64,000 nucleotides of DNA from Primula veris (Eukaryota; Streptophyta; Magnoliopsida; Ericales; Primulaceae): NCBI GenBank assembly GCA_963682055.1, contig OY821747.1, positions 27,774,126 to 27,838,125 on the forward strand. Reading direction: 5' to 3'. Below are positions 11,398 to 23,700 of this stretch, piece by piece. Positions within the stretch are counted from its first letter, which is position 1. The number at the start of each line of letters is the position of its first letter. The notes under the pieces are model-generated. The model ran no database searches. It had not been told where the DNA came from and saw nothing but the letters and a program-made list of their open reading frames with translations. The position numbers and the translations under genes are program-made.

Positions 11398-11755
11398 CAA
11401 TGGTCTCTGTCTCTCCCTAATTCCGGGGACAGAAGACGGCCGAGGGGATAGGGAATGACCTACCTTACGGACTGAGGTAGGTGGCGTGAGAGGTCCCAGT
11501 GTGCACTATATTTATTTTATTGTTAGCAATGGTCTATGTCTCTCCCTAATTCCGGGGGCATAAGATGGCCGAAGGGATAGGGAATGACTCGTCTTACGGA
11601 CTGGGACGAGTGGCGTGAGAGGTCCAAGTGCGCACTATAAATCTACTTTTATGTTGCAATGGTCTCTGTCTCTCCCTAATTCCGGGGACAGAAGACGGCC
11701 GAAGGGATAGGGAATGACCTACCTTACGGACTGGGGTAGGTGGCGTGAGAGGTCC
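11398..11755. repeat. Three tandem units with nested, covarying hairpins
   Basis: Conserved cores of about 98 bp recur every 129-130 bp (11398, 11527, 11657). Each core can form an ACCTACC/GGTAGGT-type stem at the 3' side, a TCTGTC/GACAGA stem and a TCCCTA/TAGGGA stem. Unit 2 changes the first stem to ACTCGTC/GACGAGT, which means four paired substitutions that keep pairing. It also changes TCTGTC/GACAGA to TATGTC/GGCATA. The inverted LTR relatives carry the same three-unit array (about 33970-34345 and 58255-58620). Function unknown. Confidence 0.8.
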
Positions 11756-12279
11756 ATGTATGCTGTTGATGTGTATTTAATTTATTTAATTTATCGTAGT
11801 TGTAGAATGTCATTATCTTTCTTTTTATACGTCGATTATCGTAGTTGTAGAATTTGTGAGCTATTGCATTTATGGGATGGAGTGATGGTGTATGTGGTGC
11901 CGTCCCGTCTAGTTATGTGCGTGGGACTCACCGTTACAATTTTGTATTTCAGGTACAATTTAGGTTGAGACGTTCGGTTAGGAGCTATGGCAATACATCA
12001 CATGGGCTCGGGGCTTTCATTTTCTTTTCAATTAAATTATATTTTGAGGTTGTAGCCTACGAGCAATTTAAATTCGTTTATTTCTTTTTATAAATTTGTC
12101 AAAACTGTCTCGTCTTGTAGCCGCGTTTGGCAAACACTTTCATTTATTGTTTAATTGTTCCTTTAGCTCGCTAATGTTTTCTTTTAAATTTTTTAATTTC
12201 GTACCAACATGTTCTATTTTCTTTTGTTTTAAAAAGGTCATGCCTCGATATCCGTGTATATGGAATTTAGGGCGTGACA

Positions 12280-13714
12280 AGTAAACAAAAATAGCTAATA
12301 GAATCAAATTAATTTTCTTATTATCCTTCTCTAATATTTCCCTCATTTAGGGAAATATGCTATAGTAGTATTAAATGAAAAACAAAATTAAATTTAAATA
12401 AAGGCACAACACCTTCTCCCTCTCAAAAAAATTAAATTCAGTATGGTACTCATTCGATGTACCCAAAACTTAACAAAAATAGTATGGATGATATGATCCA
12501 AAATAACGACGTGTCTAAGTATAACAATAATGAAGATATAATTAATAATGGAAATATATATCATATACATGTGGTGTAGAATGTGTTGGTGCAACGCACA
12601 ATAATTTATCATTTCCATACTTGTTTAGGGATAGATATAGTATATAAACATGAAAAATGAAATAAAATAAAGACACAATTCATCATTAATCACCTTTTAT
12701 CTCTCTAAATTAATTGATAAATACTTGATATGTCCCATTTTAATAAGAGGTTTTGGAAATTCAAATTTTAAAGAAAATTTTGTAAAGTTGATTATTGATA
12801 TATATACGTAATTGCCAAAATTGATCATTGATTTAGTTAAAGCTAGACTTTTAATGTGCTATAATGCTAATGAGCCGGATAAGCTTAGTCAGACTCTCAA
12901 CACACTATTAATCAATATAAATTTAGAATTTTATTTTCACCATAAAATTTAAGAGTCTGCTATTCAGTCATATATTTAATATTTTTAATTAATATTTAAC
13001 TTTAGGTTAGTATCAAATAGTATTTTATAATATTATATTTGATTTTTTATTTTGTTGAATGGTCAAATAAAATATATTAAAATCATTAATTTTTTTAATA
13101 GGGCTCCGTAAGAATTATATTTGAGATTTTATTTTTGTTTTGGTTGAGTTATAAAACGAATTCTAAAAATTAAATGAAGGACTTGAGCCAGTTTGGCTCT
13201 ATAGAGTTACTGTTTAATGTGTGCACAAATTTCAATATAAATTAAATGTATGAGGTATAATAAGACAACTACTTTAAGAAAGTGAATTAATTTCAAACAT
13301 TCCAAAAAGTAAACTTGGAGTACTCATACGCAATAATCTCTCCTTTTACTCGTTATTAATTTCGGGAAATAGATATAGTAAATAAACAAAAATAAATAAA
13401 TACACAACTCATAACACACACACACCCAATTAAATCTCAGTCCGACACTCCTTCGATGCACCCATGACCCATCCGTAACACCTCCAAACTAGGATTCGAT
13501 GACAGAATACTCCATCCAACCCAATAAATAAGAATGTAATGGTAACATGATTAATTAAGAAAATAAGATGAATGGACTACATACTACCCATTTTTTTAAT
13601 CAAATCAAAATATTTTACAATTGGATAAAATACAGATACTTAATTGACTTTATCAATGAGTTTCTATTTTAGTAAACAATCGTTTAAATCGAAATTCACG
13701 AAGATGTAATTGAT
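12280..13714. other. AT-rich spacer of unit 2, no gene found
   Basis: This is the continuation of the tandem unit beyond the solo LTR, alignable to 1533-2990 in unit 1 and 19135-20588 in unit 3. A 74-codon minus frame (12394-12618) is present in several units but is hydrophobic, low in complexity and disrupted in unit 4, so I do not call it. Relative to unit 3 it has lost 19 bp after GAAGGACT. Confidence 0.55.
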
Positions 13715-13895
13715 AATTAAATTAGTTCGAAAATAAAGTGGAGGACTGAAAAGGCATAAGAAAGGTATAGTAATCACTCTGTTGTCATTAACAATTTGAA
13801 AAGTTAAAAAAAAAATCATTAATGAGAACAGAGTGATTATACTACCTTTCTTATGCCTTTTCAGTCCTCCACTTTATTTTCGAACTAATTTAATT
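13715..13895. repeat. Near-perfect hairpin with 77-bp arms
   Basis: Left arm 13715-13791 and right arm 13819-13895 are inverted copies with only a few mismatches around a 27-bp loop. The arm contains AAAGTGGAGGACTGAAAAGG. Units 1 and 5 carry the same motif twice in direct orientation (3004 and 4105; 53800 and 55217) separated by more than 1 kb. The inverted form in units 2 and 3 therefore seems to be a rearrangement product and not a simple MITE. Confidence 0.85.
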
Positions 13896-16800
13896 TAAAA
13901 ATATATTAGTAAATTATGTTATTTCTCTTAAAATGAGGAACAATTATTAAAATATTTATAAACTTTACATTCACAATTAATTGTCTTTTAAAATTATAAT
14001 GTGTTTTGACTGTTAATGTTCACTAAAACACAAAGGTAGAAATAGAAATTACATTTTATTCTTAATTCAATGTGGGACATTGAATAAATAAAAGAGATAG
14101 AGATTTCATCGTTAAATGGTATAGTGGGACACATCGCAATATGACATTAATTGTATGGATGATTAAGGAGAACAGAGGTATGGAGACGATCATCTCCCTA
14201 TTGCAGCTAGTATATAACTTGAGTATTGGAAAAGCAAATAATCATTTTTTAGAAAATTTTACGAGTTACTTAATCAAAATGCGTAGGAACAAAATAGTTT
14301 TTATTTTTATTTTTATTCACCAACCTAGTTTTTTTATGCTCTTAAATGGAACCTGATATATACCGTCATATTATATGCATCATTGGATAATACAAATTTA
14401 AAGATGTCACTACTGGTAACTCAATTTTTGTAGAAAATATTGTCACGCATTATAACATATGCTATATAATGTTTCAAAATTGTTGTAATCATCATCCATT
14501 AGATTTTCATTTCGAGGATGTGCGGTCTCTGCACCACTAGATTCGCAATTTTACTTCTCAAGTCTGCATTTGATCATATTTTATCATTACTCCTCATTTA
14601 GGCTGCAAGGAAATCATGAGAATGGTCTGATCGGACTGAATCCTTCTTTTTCCATTCCGACGGGTTTGGATATGGCCATAAACATTGCGATTCAAATTTG
14701 GAAACATTTAAATGCTCTTTTCATTTAATTAGTGAAGTATTTTACATGAATCATACCCATTTAGCTATTGAATTTATTATTTTCATCCACGAAACTTGGC
14801 GGGAGACCTACTATCTGTTTGATTCTAATGCATGCTTGACGAACTCGAGGACTATATCAATAATTGCATATACCACCGTCATTTACTATATTAACCATTT
14901 TGCAACATTTTCTCGCACTTATAAATTCCAACTACAAAATACTGCGAATATAGCAAAAATGTCATCAATTAAGTGATGCTAAATTTAGCAGCAAAATGTC
15001 AATTGAGTGTTTTTTATTATGTTTTAAATATAAACACATTCACTTTAGCAGATGATATAACAAACACTATGCTTCTTGATATTTTATTGTAGGAGAGTAG
15101 GCGGAGTTAAAAATATCACTCATGTTGCAGTTTTTTGTGTTTGCATGACAAAAGGAAAATGATCTAAAAATAAACCTTACACATTCCACTTCTTTCGTTT
15201 GTTTCTACCTGAGATTTTCTATGTTCTTTTTCATTAGTTTTTCTCATTTATCAAATCAAAATGGTGATTGATTATATCTGTATTTTGGTAAATTCCTTAG
15301 CGAAGTGGAAATTACTAAAAGAAAATATTTTAGGTACTGCCATGTCGAATTAAATTAGTTAATTAACTTAGTACATCACATACGATTCACAACCAATGAA
15401 CCGCAATTAGCTCCTATACCCTACCATTTATAACGCACTTGCAGTACTACCATATCTATGATACAGTAGGAAAATACCATAGATATGCTATGAGTGGTTA
15501 TTATGGTTGGTTGGTCGTGAACTGTATAACAATGTGAGATACGATTATAATCCAAGTATTTAACAAGTTTCATCATAAGTAAAATAAGTAAAGTGGATTT
15601 GTATGAGAATTTTTCAATTGGTTTAAATGTTTTAGATTAATAAAAATATATACACTCGATGGTCAATTGTTGACAAATGATTTCAAAAACTTAATACATT
15701 TAATCATGCATTTTCAATATATATTACGTAAAATTATTTGCTTATATGATTCTGTCACCCCTTACTTAGGTATATGTCCATGATAATGGTATTGAGATTT
15801 CACGTCACGTGCATGTACGGTATCGTAATATTATTGCAAAAATCATAATGGTAGTTTACCATTTTCATCCCTAACCGAGTGTTATGAGTGTTACTACGGT
15901 TAGAGCCGAGTTATTATCAGATACCTAGAAATATATGGCTATGCATCCAGTACAGTGACCTCATTCTATATAGCCAGCTTGTATGTTTGGCAATCGAAAA
16001 TAATTTTCCTCAAACTTTTTTTCTATCAAAAAAATTAACCCACATTACATGTCATATCCATCTCATCAAAAATTTTGATTTTTATTAATATTAGATTTAA
16101 CAATTTTTTTTATTTTTAATTAATATTTAAATTTAGGGTAGATTCAACTAGTTTTCTATTATATTTTTATTTGGGTTTTTAGTGGGTTTTATTTTTAAAT
16201 TGAACAATTTTTTTTATTTTTAATTATTATTTAAATTTAGGGTAAACTCAAATAGGGTTCTAGTATATTTTTATTTGAGTTTTTAGTAGATTAATTTTTT
16301 ATTACGTGGCGTGACTTTTACTGCCATCTTAGAATTTTTTTTATTTAAACGTTAATGTCAAAATTTGACCACAAGTTTTTTAATAGGAATACAAAAAAAC
16401 GATATGTATAAAGGAATAACTAGAAGAATTAATATAATAATTAGTGTTGAGAATGACATGACTTTTTTTTCTTACTAGTAGTATAATTTTTTTGAAACGT
16501 GTTTAAAAAAAATGACTAAGATTGTTTCATGTCATCGGATAGACTTTTATAATAAGTTTTGTAGATTGCTATAACATCACTCTTTGGCAATACTATGATT
16601 GTTTAGGCAATATAGATTCTTTAAATTTGGTACCTATGTACATAACGAACGGTATGAACTGCAGATGATCCATATTGCATGACTACAAATCTTCTATCCC
16701 TATTTTCCATCACCTTCCGTGCTTCTTTATTTATTTTATTCCAAAAAAATTTCAAAAAAACTTAAAAAAAATTGTACAATTACTATAAGATATGTATCAA

Positions 16801-18153
16801 TACATTCCAATAATTATTTTTAAAATAAAATCTACACGCAATTTATTTTGAAATAAATGTATAAATTAGTGTAATTAAACATTAAATCTTAGAAAAATTG
16901 TCTAAAACAGTATTATATCCAAATATTTTAAAATTTGAATACATTATAATTTAAAAGCTTATAAATTTGCGGAACAAGTTGTGAAAATTTAAAATTTGAG
17001 TGAAAATAAGTAAGGGGCACGAAAAAAAATAAAGAATAGGGATATAAAATTTGCACTCATATTCTATATCCATATAGATTAGTTTATTTAAATATATAAT
17101 AAAGACTAGAATAAAAAGAAAGTTGGAAATTTTCATAGAGTTTTCCCAATCAACTAAAGTAAACCATAACCTAGTGGTCAGTTTGGCGGTTCATATGTTC
17201 TGAATTGAGTGAAAATCTAAAATTCCATCCACAAAACTAAACTCAACAACACTAAATAAATAATCACCCTGTTCCTTGTCCCTATGAAAATATATCCAAT
17301 TTTAAATCACGATTTTCTTATCTACATTGTTGATGGAAAATTTTAAAAATTGCATCGTATAGTTCTAACCATTCGTTAAATTTTGAAAAAGTTCATTTTA
17401 AGACTATAGATATTGAAAATCTTGCAAGTTAAAATTGCTGGAGATGATATTATTAATGACTAATCCGTCTTTCACGCATGTTACATTTCAGACTATAATC
17501 CATCATGTGTGCTAGCTAGAATTGAAAGAAACTAAATGAAACTCGTTCTCGCATTTGATCATATTTACCATTACTTATCATTCCGACGGGTTTGGATATG
17601 GCCATAAACATTGCGATTCAAGTTTGGAAACATTTAAATGCTCTTTCCAATTAATTAATGATGTATTTTACATAAATCTCAACATGTAGCTATTAAATTT
17701 ATTATTTTCATTCACGAAACGTCGTGCGAGACCTAGTATATGTTTGATTCTAATGCATGCGTGACGAACTCGGGTACTATATCAATAATTGCACATACCA
17801 CTGTAATTTAGTATATTAACCATTTTGCAACATTTTCTCTCACTTACAAATACCAACTACAAAATACTGCGAAGATAGCAACAATGTCATCATTTAAGTG
17901 AATGCTAAATTTAGCAGCAAGATATCAATTGAGTGTGTTTTGATTATGTTTTAAATATAAAGACATTCACTTTAGCAGATGATATAACAAACACTATGCT
18001 TCTTGATATTTTATTGTAGTAGAGTAGGCGAAGTTAAAAATACAACCATGTTCCAGTTTTTTGTGAGAGAAATGAGTGTTTGGGTGGTTTTTGAAATGAA
18101 AATTCATTACTGTAGCGCCTGTGCCTATTATGGATTTTTTGAGTTTTTCAACT
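13896..18153. other. Unit 2 spacer with two module M copies, no gene found
   Basis: Beyond the hairpin lie about 760 bp of AT-rich sequence, module M (14657-15139), the 105-bp tandem pair near 16091-16305 and the second module M (17583-18065). Short frames such as 14141-14356 and 15888-16088 recur in other units because the DNA is repeated. They lack any recognisable domain. Confidence 0.5.
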
Positions 18154-18570
18154 GGTTGGTTTTAAACTTAACCGGATAGTTTCTAATTGGATTTCTGGCT
18201 TTGACCCGCATCTCTATATTTGACATGTCTGCTTTTAACCCGTAAAACATAATCTAACCGATTACTTTTTCTTTATTTTCAATTTTCACTTTCGTATCTC
18301 GATAATTTGTGATGATGACTTTCCCAAACTAATAATTTTAAATAATAATAGTATTAATAAATGGATTATTCAATCAATCACAACAATGAACAATCACACA
18401 ATGCAATTAATAAACAAACATGAAATGTAGTACGATTGACACATAAACTTTAAAGACATTGTTTTATTAGTATCGAGAAATAGTAAAATTAAAATAACAT
18501 GAAATTCGAGATAGAAATAAAATTAAAATTATTAGGTTTAGGCTTAAGGCTTTTGGGTTTTGGGTTTGGG

Positions 18571-19011
18571 CTAGTCACCGTCTTTGTCTTTGTCTTCATC
18601 ATCGGATGCACCATCTTTGCCGAAATTATCATGAACACTTTCCTCAGATTTGTTGTCACTTATTATAATGTTTGGGATTTTCTTTTTAGTAATCATTTTT
18701 CTTTCGAAGTAAACCATTTTGGCTTTGATACGGGTTGTTGTGATTTCTTCATCACTATCATCACTGTCATCTATTGAGCTATCGGATAGACTATGTTTAA
18801 CCTTTTTGAACATATTTTTCGCACATGCAGTTCCATCTTCATTTGGCAAGTAAGTGTATTCTACACAATATGGGTAAGGTTCAACTCTTGGTCTTTTAGC
18901 AACATGGTCGGGGTGTAGCGTATTAAAGTCTTTGTCATAGTAGACTTTGAAAGGTATGGAATTTTTCTTGAGAGGACCGATAGTATATTTTTTGCTATTT
19001 TTCGGTGGCAT
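18571..19011 (-). CDS. Unknown 146-residue basic/acidic protein, copy 3
   Basis: Identical in protein sequence to copy 2, and the surrounding DNA is also nearly identical, which points to recent duplication or conversion. TATA-like box at 19071-19078. Unlike copy 2, its upstream region is not interrupted, so this may be the best candidate for an expressed member. No known domain. Confidence 0.6.
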   Translation of the reverse strand: MPPKNSKKYTIGPLKKNSIPFKVYYDKDFNTLHPDHVAKRPRVEPYPYCVEYTYLPNEDGTACAKNMFKKVKHSLSDSSIDDSDDSDEEITTTRIKAKMVYFERKMITKKKIPNIIISDNKSEESVHDNFGKDGASDDEDKDKDGD

Positions 19012-20588
19012 TTTGGCTTGAAATGTTTTTGGTTATTTGGTGTGGGAGAGAGTGTTCTTCCTTAGGCTAGTTTAAATAGGTGTAGGATCGTAGATTTTTT
19101 TTAGGTATATGGTGATGAATTAACGAAATAATATAGTAAACAAAAATAGCTAATAGAATCAAATTAATTTTCTTATTATCCTTCTCTAATATTTCCCTCA
19201 TTTAGGGAAATATGCTATAGTAGTATTAAATGAAAAACAAAATTAAATTTAAATAAAGGCACAACACCTTCTCCCTCTCAAAAAAATTAAATTCAGTATG
19301 GTACTCATTCGATGTACCCAAATCTTAACAAAAATAGTATGGATGATATGATCCAAAATAACGGCGTGTCTAAGTATAACAATAATGAAGATATAATTAA
19401 TAATGGAAATATATATCATATACATGTGGTGTAGAATGTGTTGGTGCAACGCACAATAATTTATCATTTCCATACTTGTTTAGGGATAGATATAGTATAT
19501 AAACATGAAAAATGAAATAAAATAAAGACACAATTCATCATTAATCACCTTTTATCTCTCTAAATTAATTGATAAATACTTGATATGTCCCATTTTAATA
19601 AGAGGTTTTGGAAATTCAATTTTTAAAGAAAATTTTGTAAAGTTGATTATTGATATATATACGTAATTGCCAAAATTGATCATTGATTTAGTTAAAGCTA
19701 GACTTTTAATGTGCTATAATGCTAATGAGCCGGATAAGCTTAGTCAAACTCTCAACACACTATTAATCAATATAAATTTAGAATTTTATTTTCACCATAA
19801 AATTTAAGAGTCTGCTATTCAGTCATATATTTAATATTTTTAATTAATATTTAACTTTAGGTTAGTATCAAATAGTATTTTATAATATTATATTTGATTT
19901 TTTATTTTGTTGAATGGTCAAATAAAATATATTAAAATCATTAATTTTTTTAATAGGGTTCCGTAAGAATTATATTTGAGATTTTATTTTTGTTTTGGTT
20001 GAGTTATAAAACGAATTCTAAAAATTAAATGAAGGACTGTCTGACAATTAATCTGGTTGAGCCAGTTTGGCTCTATAGAGTTACTGTTTAATGTGTGCAC
20101 AAATTTCAATATAAATTAAATGTATGAAGTATAATAAGACAACTACTTTAAGAAACTGATTTAATTTCAAACATTCCAAAAAGTAAACTTGGAGTACTCA
20201 TACGCAATAATCTCTCCTTTTACTCGTTATTAATTTAGGGAAATAGATATAGTAAATAAACAAAAATAAATAAATACACAACTCATAACACACACACACC
20301 CAATTAAATCTCAGTCCGACACTCCTTCGATGCACCCATGACCCATCCGTAACACCTCCAAACTAGGATTCGTTGACAGAATACTGCATCCAACCCAATA
20401 AATAAGAATGTATTGGTAACCTGATTAATTAAGAAAATAAGATGAATGGACTACATACTACCCATTTTTTTAATCAAATCAAAATATTTTACAATTGGAT
20501 AAAATACAGATACTTAATTGACTTTATCAATGAGTTTCTATTTTAGTAAACAATCGTTTAAATCGGAATTCACGAAGATGTAATTGAT

Positions 20589-20768
20589 AATTAAATTAGT
20601 TCGAAAATAAAGTGGAGGACTGAAAATGCATAAGAAAGGTATAGTAATCACTCTGTTGTCATTAACAATTTGAAAAGTTCAAAAAAAATCATTAATGAGA
20701 ACAGAGTGATTATACTACCTTTCTTATGCCTTTTCAGTCCTCCACTTTATTTTCGAACTAATTTAATT
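20589..20768. repeat. Hairpin with 77-bp arms, unit 3 copy
   Basis: Arms 20589-20665 and 20692-20768 around a 26-bp loop. It is equivalent to 13715-13895, with a few independent changes in the loop and arms such as GAAAATGC for GAAAAGGC in the left arm. Confidence 0.85.
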
Positions 20769-23700
20769 TAAAAATATATTAGTAAATTATGTTATTTCTC
20801 TTAAAATGAGGACCAATTATTAAAAAATTTATAAACTTTACATTCACATTTAATTGCCTTTTAAAATTATAATGTGTTTTGACTGTTAATGTTCACTAAA
20901 ACACAAAGGTAGAAATAGAAATTACATTTTATTCTTAATTCAATGTGGGACATTGAATAAATAAAAGAGATAGAGATTTCATCGTTAAATGGTATAGTGG
21001 GACACATCGCAATATGACATTAATTGTATGGATGATTAAGGAGAACAGAGGTATGGAGACGATCATCTCCCTATTGCAGCTAGTATATAACTTGAGTATT
21101 GGAAAAGCAAATAATCATTTTTTAGAAAATTTTATGAGTTACTTAATCAAAATGCGTAGGAACAAAATAGTTTTTATTTTTATTTTTATTCACCAACCTA
21201 GTTTTTTTATGCTCTTAAATGGAACCTGATATATACCGTCATATTATATGCATCATTGGATAATACAACTTTAAAGATGTCACTATTGGCAACTCAATTT
21301 TTGTAGAAAATATTGTCACGCATTATAACATATGCTATATAATGTTTCAAAATTGTTGTAATCATCATCCATTAGATTTTCATTTCGAGGATGTGCGGTC
21401 TCTGCACCACTAGATTCGCAATTTTACTTCTCAAGTCTGCATTTGATCATATTTTATCATTACTCCTCATTTAGGCTGCAAGGAAATCATGAGAATGGTC
21501 TGATCGGACTGCATCCTTCTTTTTCCATTCCGACGGGTTTGGATATGGCCATAAACATTGCGATTCAAATTTGGAAACATTTAAATGCTCTTTTCATTTA
21601 ATTAGTGAAGTATTTTACATGAATCATACCCATTTAGCTATTGAATTTATTATTTTCATCCACGAAACGTGGCGGGAGACCTACTATCTGTTTGATTCTA
21701 ATGCATGCTTGACGAACTCGAGGACTATATCAATAATTGCATATACCACCGTCATTTACTATACTAACCATTTTGCAACATTTTCTCGCACTTATAAATT
21801 CCAACTACAAAATACTGCGAATATAGCAAAAATGTCATCAATTAAGTGATGCTAAATTTAGCAGCAAAATGTCAATTGAGTGTTTTTTATTATGTTTTAA
21901 ATATAAACACATTCACTTTAGCAGATGATATAACAAACACTATGCTTCTTGATATTTTATTGTAGGAGAGTAGGCGGAGTTAAAAATATCACTCATGTTG
22001 CAGTTTTTTGTGTTTGCATGACAAAAGGAAAATGATCTAAAAATAAACCTTACACATTCCACTTCTTTCTTTTGTTTCTACCTGAGATTTTCTTTGTTCT
22101 TTTTCATTAGTTTTTCTCATTTATCAAATCAAAATGGTGATTGATTATATCTGTATTTTGGTAAATTCCTTAGCAAAGTGGAAATTACTAAAAGAAAATA
22201 TTTTAGGTACTACCATGTCGAATTAAATTAGTTAATTAACTTAGTACATCACATACGATTCACAACCAATGAACCGCAATTAGCTCCTATACCCTACCAT
22301 TTATAACGCACTTGCAGTACTACCATATCTATGATACCGTACGATAATACCATAGATATGCTATGAGTGGTTATTATGGTTGGTTGGTCGTGAACTGTAT
22401 AACAATGTGAGATACGATTATAATCCAAGTATTTAACAAGTTTCATCATAAGTAAAATAAGTAAAGTGGATTTGTATGAGAATTTTTCAATTGGTTTAAA
22501 TGTTTTAGATTAATAAAAATATATACACTCGATGGTCAATTGTTGACAAATGATTTCAAAAACTTAATACATTTAATCATGCATTTTCAATATATATTAC
22601 GTAAAATTATTTGCTTATATGATTCTGTCACCCCTTACTTAGGTCTCTGTCCATGATAATGGTATTGAGATTTCATGTCACGTGCATGTACGGTACCGTA
22701 ATATTATTGCAAAAATCATAATGGTAGTTTACCATTTTCATCCCTAACCGAGTGTTATGAGTGTTACTACGGTTAGAGCCGAGTTATTATCAGATACCTA
22801 GAAATATATGGCTATGCATCCAGTACAGTGACCTCATTCTATATAGTCAGCTTGTATGTTTGGCAATCGAAAATAATTTTCCTCACACTTTTTTTCTATC
22901 AAAAAAATTAACCCACATTACATGTCATATCCATCTCATCAAAAAATTTGATTTTTATTAATATTAGATTTAACAATTTTTTTATTTTTAATTAATATTT
23001 AAATTTAGGGTAGATTCAACTAGTTTTCTATTATATTTTTATTTCGGTTTTTAGTGGGTTTTATTTTTAAATTGAACAAATTTTTTTATTTTTAATTATT
23101 ATTTAAATTTAAGGTAAACTCAAATAGGGTTCCAGTACATTTTTATTTGAGTTTTTAGTAGATTAATTTTTTATTACGTGACGTGACTTTTACTGCCATC
23201 TTAGAATTTTTTTTATTTAAACGTTAATGTCAAAATTTGACCACAAGTTTTTTAATAGGAATACAAATAAACAATATGTATAAAGGAATAACTAGAAGAA
23301 TTAATATAATAATTAGTGTTGAGAATGACATGACTTTTTTTTCTTTCTAGTAGTATCATTTTTTTGACACATGTTTAAAAAAATTGACTAAGATTGTTTC
23401 ATGTCATCGGATAGACTTTTATAATAAGTTTTGTAGATTGCTATAACATCACTCTTTGGCAATACTATGATCGTTTAGGCAATATAGATTCTTTAAATTT
23501 GGTACCTATGTACATAACGAACGGTATGAACTGCAGATGATCCATACTGCATGACTACAAATCTTCTATCCCTATTTTCTATCACCTTCCGTACTTCTTT
23601 ATTTATTTTATTCCAAAAAAATTTCAAAAAAACTTGAAAAAAATTGTACAATTACTATAAGATATGTATCAATACATTCCAATAATTATTTTTAAAATAA

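Larger units (their letters stand above)
10398..12279 (+). mobile_element. Solo LTR, TGTAACATCCCG...GGGCGTGACA, 1882 bp
   Basis: The ends are TGTAACATCCC and, read from the other side, TGTCACGCCC, an imperfect terminal inverted repeat of the kind found on long Ty3/gypsy LTRs. It is flanked by the direct repeat AGTAA (10393-10397 and 12280-12284), and unit 3 has the empty site near 19135. There is no pol or primer-binding site, so it is a solo LTR. It contains an (AAG)n tract and a three-unit structured repeat. The strand given is only relative orientation. The copies at 33459-35202 and 57735-59465 are inverted, and 63580-64000 has the same orientation as this one. Confidence 0.9.
9411..18153. 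repeat. Tandem unit 2 (with 1.88-kb solo-LTR insertion)
   Basis: The second unit is 8743 bp including the gypsy-type solo LTR at 10398-12279, or about 6.86 kb without it. The order is gene, LTR insertion, AT-rich spacer, 77-bp-arm hairpin (13715-13895), module M, spacer, module M. Relative to units 1 and 5 the (TA)n segment is missing and the hairpin stands in its place. Spacers contain no convincing genes. Confidence 0.85.
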
